From: Lindgomyces ingoldianus
Lineage: Eukaryota; Ascomycota; Dothideomycetes; Pleosporales; Lindgomycetaceae
DNA length: 64,000 nt
Assembly: GCF_010093535.1 (NCBI RefSeq)
Contig: NW_022985192.1
Location: forward strand, 812,516-876,515
Direction of reading: 5' to 3'
Made by a program: the position numbers and the translations under genes. Positions within the stretch are counted from its first letter, which is position 1. The number at the start of each line of letters is the position of its first letter. Shown here in pieces: positions 60,636 through 64,000 of this stretch. Under the pieces are notes generated by a model. The model had not been told where the DNA came from. It searched no databases and saw only the letters and a list, made by a program, of their open reading frames with translations.

Positions 60636-61767
60636 ACGTACCTAACAGGTTAGCCGGCCACACAGGTTGGCCGGCTACTTTTGCCAAGCCCCTACTAAAA
60701 CTACTCTATTCTCTTGCAAAACAGCCTACTTTAGCCCTATATAAAGTAATATAACATAAGATATTATTTAGAGTCTACTTCTACTACTTACTTACATGTA
60801 TGTAAGTTATACCTAGTCTAATTACACTACTTACATTGCCTTTAACTTAGCTTACCTTCTTTAGCGCGCACTTATGTCTTTAGCTTCTTTTTATTACTAC
60901 ACACTCTAAACTCCTTTAAAGTAGTTAGATAAGCTCTATTCTTAACTATTAAAGTCTTTTTTGCCTAAACTTACTTTTTTTTATGTAATCTATGTTATGT
61001 AGCAGCCTTATTTACTACTTAAAGCTTTATAATTTTATAGCTTACTTTATTATGTTAATGCTTTAAATAACTATTATCTACTTTCTATTACTTTACTATA
61101 TTACCTTTAGCTATTCTTATCTCTCTAAAGCTATAACAACTGCTCTAGTTAATATCTAGCCTATTATAAAGCTTAACTTATTAAAGTTATACCTGTCTTT
61201 ATCCTAGACACTGTACTTAGCTTTTATGTTAGCTACTAGGCAAAACTAGCTCTAGATAACCTCTAGATTTTTATAAAGCACTTTTTTATAATTATACTTA
61301 TAATTAAACTTTATTATAAACTTAGAGCAGTGCTTAACTTATATACTAGGCTAGTTTAAGCTAACCTAGCCTAGATTGCGCTTTGCAGGCAAGGAATTAG
61401 CTATATTAGCTATAGCTGCAAGCCTAGAAGAAAATCTGTGTGTAATAAGCTTAAGTATATACTTAACAACTACCTTCTTTTTAAGCTTAGTTAGATTTCT
61501 TAATTTAGGCTAGCATTCTACTTATAAAGGCTGTCTAGCGTGTTAATTACTTAGTGTTATATAAGAAACATTATAGATAGCTGTAGCATGTTGCAAGAAA
61601 AGTTTTAAGTCTTATTTAAAAGCCTAAAAAGCAAGCTGTATCTAACATTCTTTAGAAGATTTAATCTAGTGTTGTTATTAAGGCATTATGTAGATAGGTA
61701 GAGTTTAGTAGGGGCTTAGCAAAAGTGGCTGGCCAACCCGTGTGGCCGGCCAACCTGTTAGGTACGT
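60636..61767 (-). mobile_element. Fot1-like deletion derivative E3, 1,132 bp
   Basis: Same as E1 with two ggccggcc-type copies at both ends, TA flanks, and more RIP changes inside. Confidence 0.92.
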
Positions 61768-62293
61768 TACTTACACTTAAAACTTTACTTTAAGCTTTAA
61801 ATAACACTTTATAAATATTCTAGGCTAGGTTATGTAAATATAGCCTAAATTACGCTTAGCGCGCAAAGAATTAGCTATATAAGCTATAAATGCTATCTAA
61901 GAGGAAATTCCTTGCGCATATAGCTTAAGTATAGTCTTAATAATTACCTACTCTTTTTTATTACCTAGCCTTTATAATTTAGCTATAAAATTAGCTTGTA
62001 AATGTTATCTAGCGCTGTAGTTATTTATTATCTTTTATAAAACTTTACATATAGCTATAGCATATTTCTTTAAAAGTTTTATGTTTTATTTAAAAGCTTA
62101 GAGCATAAGCTGTATCTAACATTCTTTTAGCACGTCTAAGTAGTGTTATAGGGAATGCATTAGTGTAGGAAAGGTAGTTTAGTAGGGTCTTAGCAAAAGT
62201 AAGTAACTTAGGTGTGTGAGCAACTCGCCTGTAAAGTACGTTATACTATAATTACTACTAATAAAGACTATTAGTCTACAGAGGGGGGGGTAG

Positions 62294-62593
62294 TGTAATA
62301 ATTCTTATAAATTATTTTATCTTAAGTTGCCTAGAACCTCTAGAAGGCTCTTGTATTAGCCCTAACCTTAACTTAGCCCTAACTCTGCCTAGCCTCCTGC
62401 TGTTACCCCTATTCTCTTATGTATTTAGTTGCACCTTGCCCTTGTAGCTAGCTTAGTAGTTTTCTAATATCCTTTGTACAAGGCCTATAGGTGTTAATGG
62501 AAATCCCTAGGTTCTAAGTCCCTACGCACTCCCATATGCCTCTGAGTGGATTCCCACCGCACCCGGACCCATTGTCTTGCCTGTGCCGTTACA
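62294..62593 (+). repeat. 3' LTR of C3
   Basis: 300 bp. The inner first 110 bp are mutated (tgtaataattcttataaatt), while the outer last 80 bp are clean (actcccatatgcctctgagtgg, gtgccgttaca). Confidence 0.92.
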
Positions 62594-62680
62594 ATGTCTT
62601 AGATTTAAACATAGTTAAGTAAATAATTAATGTAATATTATTAATAAGGCTGTTACTAGTAAAAGTAAGTTTTCTAATAT

Positions 62681-62992
62681 TGTAACAGCGCAAGCAAGAC
62701 AATGGGTCCGAATGCGGTATGAATCCACTCAGAGGCATAGAGGAGTGCGTGGGGACTCAGTAACCTGGGAATATCATTGACCCCTATCGGCCTTGTGCAA
62801 AAGGATATCAGAAAACTACTAAGCTAGCTAAGGGGAGAGGTGCGACTAAATACTTGGGGGAATAGGGGTACAGCAGGGGGCAGGGCAGGGTCGGAGCCAG
62901 GTCAGAGTCGGTGCCGAGTCAGGGTCGATACGGGGACCCTTCGGATAGGTTCCGGGCAACCTGAGATGGAACACTTCATGAGAATCGTTACA
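62681..62992 (-). repeat. solo C LTR, 312 bp
   Basis: tgtaacagcgcaagc...gagaatcgttaca, with target duplication aatat (62676-62680 and 62993-62997). It is inserted seven bases from the LTR of C2 and is GC-rich. An open frame at 62846-63055 across its end is not a gene. Confidence 0.92.
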
Positions 62993-62999
62993 AATATAA

Positions 63000-63286
63000 T
63001 GTAACAGCACAGGCAAGACAATAGGTCTAAATGCGGTATAACCACTTAGAGGCATATAGAAGTGTGTAGGGACTTAGAAACCTAGGAATGCTATTTACAC
63101 CTATAGGCCTTGTACAAAAGGATATTAGAAAACTACTAAGCTAGCTAAGGGGGGAGGTGCGACTAAATACTTAGGGGAATAGGGGCACAGCAGGGGGCAG
63201 GGCAGGGTCGGAGCCGATACGAGGAATCTTCGGATATAAGGTTCGCCAGGTAACTTTGAATGGAACGATTCAAGCGAATTGTTACA
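63000..63286 (-). repeat. 5' LTR of C2, 287 bp
   Basis: tgtaacagcacaggc...gcgaattgttaca on the plus strand. The inner part (63000-63130) is mutated and the outer part (63180-63286) is cleaner. An open frame at 63125-63307 across it is not a gene. Confidence 0.88.
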
Positions 63287-63596
63287 GTTAGCGATTACTC
63301 TAATCACTGGCGAAATACGCGATGGTCCCGATCTGGTGTTTCTATTCGCAATATACCCACATAACCTGCTGACCTAAGCTTAAAGGTACATTCATTGTGT
63401 TCCCGGTCTACCCTTCCTCAAGCCTCCACACTCCTTCTGTGGTTCTGCTTAGTTCCGGTAACACTGTTGCTTGCTTGTTTGTAATAGCATCTCTCCTAGA
63501 CACACTTTCACGGACCTGTAGTTAGGAGAAACGTTGAGTGTAAAATAATACTAGTGAGCCTGAATTCAAGAATCCTTTCACACGCTTGCTCCTCAA
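63287..63596. other. unique gene-flanking sequence
   Basis: Normal GC with no RIP signs. It lies downstream of the minus-strand gene at the window end and should contain its 3' UTR. A donor-like gtgagt at about 63671 (minus) and an acceptor-like ctaactacag near 63512 could mark an intron, in which case the gene would extend to the left. Confidence 0.45.
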
Positions 63597-64000
63597 CTAA
63601 GCACTCATCCTTGGTCTCCTACGTCCTCTCCCCCCCCCTCTTCCTAGAATCAAACCCCTTGCACTACTCACGCTAGATCGTCCCACAGGTTTCCCTACTG
63701 GAGTCTTCGAAATCGGAGCCTTCGCAGGAATTTCATCTTCACTATCACTCTCAGACGAATCTGAAGGCCCCAAGGCTTTAGGATTAGCCTTTTTCTTATT
63801 GATGCTAGTGAAAGTCGAGGTAGGAGCAGTGACGGTAGTAGTCGTGGTCTTGATTGAAGTTCTAGCAGCGTTTTTAAGACGGTTCCCAGAGACGATTTTG
63901 ATCTTCTTGCCTGATATGCCTGAACGCGAAAAGATGGAGTTTCCGGATCGAGCTGGATTAGGGCGAACTATGAGCGGGGATGCTTTGTGTTCCGCATCTT
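63597..64000 (-). CDS. 3' end of a host gene, Ser/Lys-rich protein (partial)
   Basis: The minus frame is open from the window edge (63998) to TAG at 63597-63599, 133 codons. It holds basic stretches (SGKKIKIVSGNRLKNAA), a Thr/Ser-rich part, an acidic run SDSSESDSEDE and a Gly/Arg tail ending RGLILGRGGGRGRRRPRMSA. Such composition is common in nuclear or nucleolar proteins, but no domain was recognised. The 5' part lies beyond the window. A run of nine G near the end (63630-63638 on the plus strand as C) decides the last frame. If the gtgagt at about 63671 is a splice donor, the true C-terminus differs. Codon use is normal with no RIP signs, so this marks the edge of the repeat block. Confidence 0.6.
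   Translation of the reverse strand, partial: DAEHKASPLIVRPNPARSGNSIFSRSGISGKKIKIVSGNRLKNAARTSIKTTTTTVTAPTSTFTSINKKKANPKALGPSDSSESDSEDEIPAKAPISKTPVGKPVGRSSVSSARGLILGRGGGRGRRRPRMSA

Larger units (their letters stand above)
58892..62241 (-). mobile_element. Fot1/Pogo-like palindromic element D3 (interrupted)
   Basis: ACGTACTTCATAGG starts at 58892 and its inverse ends at 62241, with TA on both sides. The parts 58892-59468, 60584-60635 and 61768-62241 add up to about 1.1 kb, the same palindrome as D1 and D2. E2 and E3 sit at two TA sites near its centre. Confidence 0.9.
57845..62593 (+). mobile_element. small LTR element C3 (TRIM-like, about 1.4 kb without insertions)
   Basis: It has two 300-bp LTRs (57845-58144 and 62294-62593) and target duplication atgtc. 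The internal part is about 0.8 kb (58145-58891 and 62244-62293), with a purine tract gagggggggg at 62281-62290 before the 3' LTR. No gag or pol motif was recognised, so it is a non-autonomous element relying on others. D3 (with E2 and E3) is inserted in it. Confidence 0.88.
57578..63286 (-). mobile_element. element C2 (reverse), interrupted by C3 and a solo LTR
   Basis: The 5' LTR at 63000-63286 reads on the minus strand. Its internal region is 62999 down to 62993, then 62680 to 62599, then after C3 57844 down to about 57578. C3 is bracketed by atgtc (57840-57844 and 62594-62598), which restores the C internal sequence. The left part is cut by the K LTR. Confidence 0.82.

Noticed and set aside
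1..64000. Search for a gene cluster, defence island or tRNA/rRNA genes
   Set aside because: Apart from one complete gene and one or two gene ends, all recognisable coding material is transposon-derived. No cloverleaf or rRNA signature was noticed by eye; a tRNA scan would be needed to exclude small RNA genes fully.

Overview
This window is eukaryotic and looks like a transposon-filled, RIP-mutated (repeat-induced point mutation) block of a filamentous ascomycete (Pezizomycotina) genome. Every recognisable retrotransposon protein frame is interrupted by TAG/TAA where Trp or Gln codons are expected. Catalytic Asp codons read as Asn, and paralogous copies differ almost only by C:G to T:A changes in CpA context. 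The one complete host gene has short 54-73 bp introns with GTATGC donors and CTRAY branch points. No rRNA or tRNA gene, CRISPR array or bacterial operon was seen. The species cannot be fixed from the sequence.

Layout. (1) 1-1161: a 30-bp minisatellite, perhaps the end of a gene, then a 5' fragment of gypsy family B. (2) 1162-16342: an antisense family-B Ty3/gypsy element (B1), split by a complete sense family-A chromovirus (A1, 1749-9377, TSD CTAGG) and by a hAT-type MITE (14037-14483, TSD ACTTATGT). (3) 16343-18884: an LTR fragment and a less mutated island holding a three-exon gene for a secreted SnoaL/NTF2-like protein (17156-17798, minus), then a tandem duplication of about 205 bp. (4) 18885-19476: LTR and internal start of a small element C. 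(5) 19477-52343: a 32.9-kb nest that can be fully unfolded from target-site duplications. A 1.1-kb palindromic Fot1/Pogo-like element (D2) contains a second one (D1) and a 1.1-kb Fot1-like deletion derivative (E1). D1 contains gypsy F (TSD GTCGC). F contains chromovirus A2 (TSD TAAGC), which holds gypsy G (TSD GTTAT). F also contains a hAT-like element H (TSD CTATAGGT), which holds copia element I (TSD TTTAC), and a solo C LTR (TSD GCTAT). (6) 52346-57577: remnants of gypsy J, a truncated family-B copy and LTR family K. (7) 57578-63286: two C elements, one inserted into the other in opposite orientation, carrying D3, E2, E3 and another solo LTR. (8) 63287-64000: return to unique sequence and the 3' end of a host gene on the minus strand.

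Three results stand out. Divergent gypsy families A, B and F keep, in the same 3' place, an antisense reading frame of 212-221 codons with shared Cys and DLLSLDK motifs. In every nested LTR pair checked, the outer edge of each element is nearly free of RIP changes while the inner edge of its partner LTR is mutated. Solo LTRs of about 300 bp escaped RIP, while an LTR of a complete copy of the same family did not. I found no novel multi-gene system; the antisense frame is the best candidate for an undescribed function.
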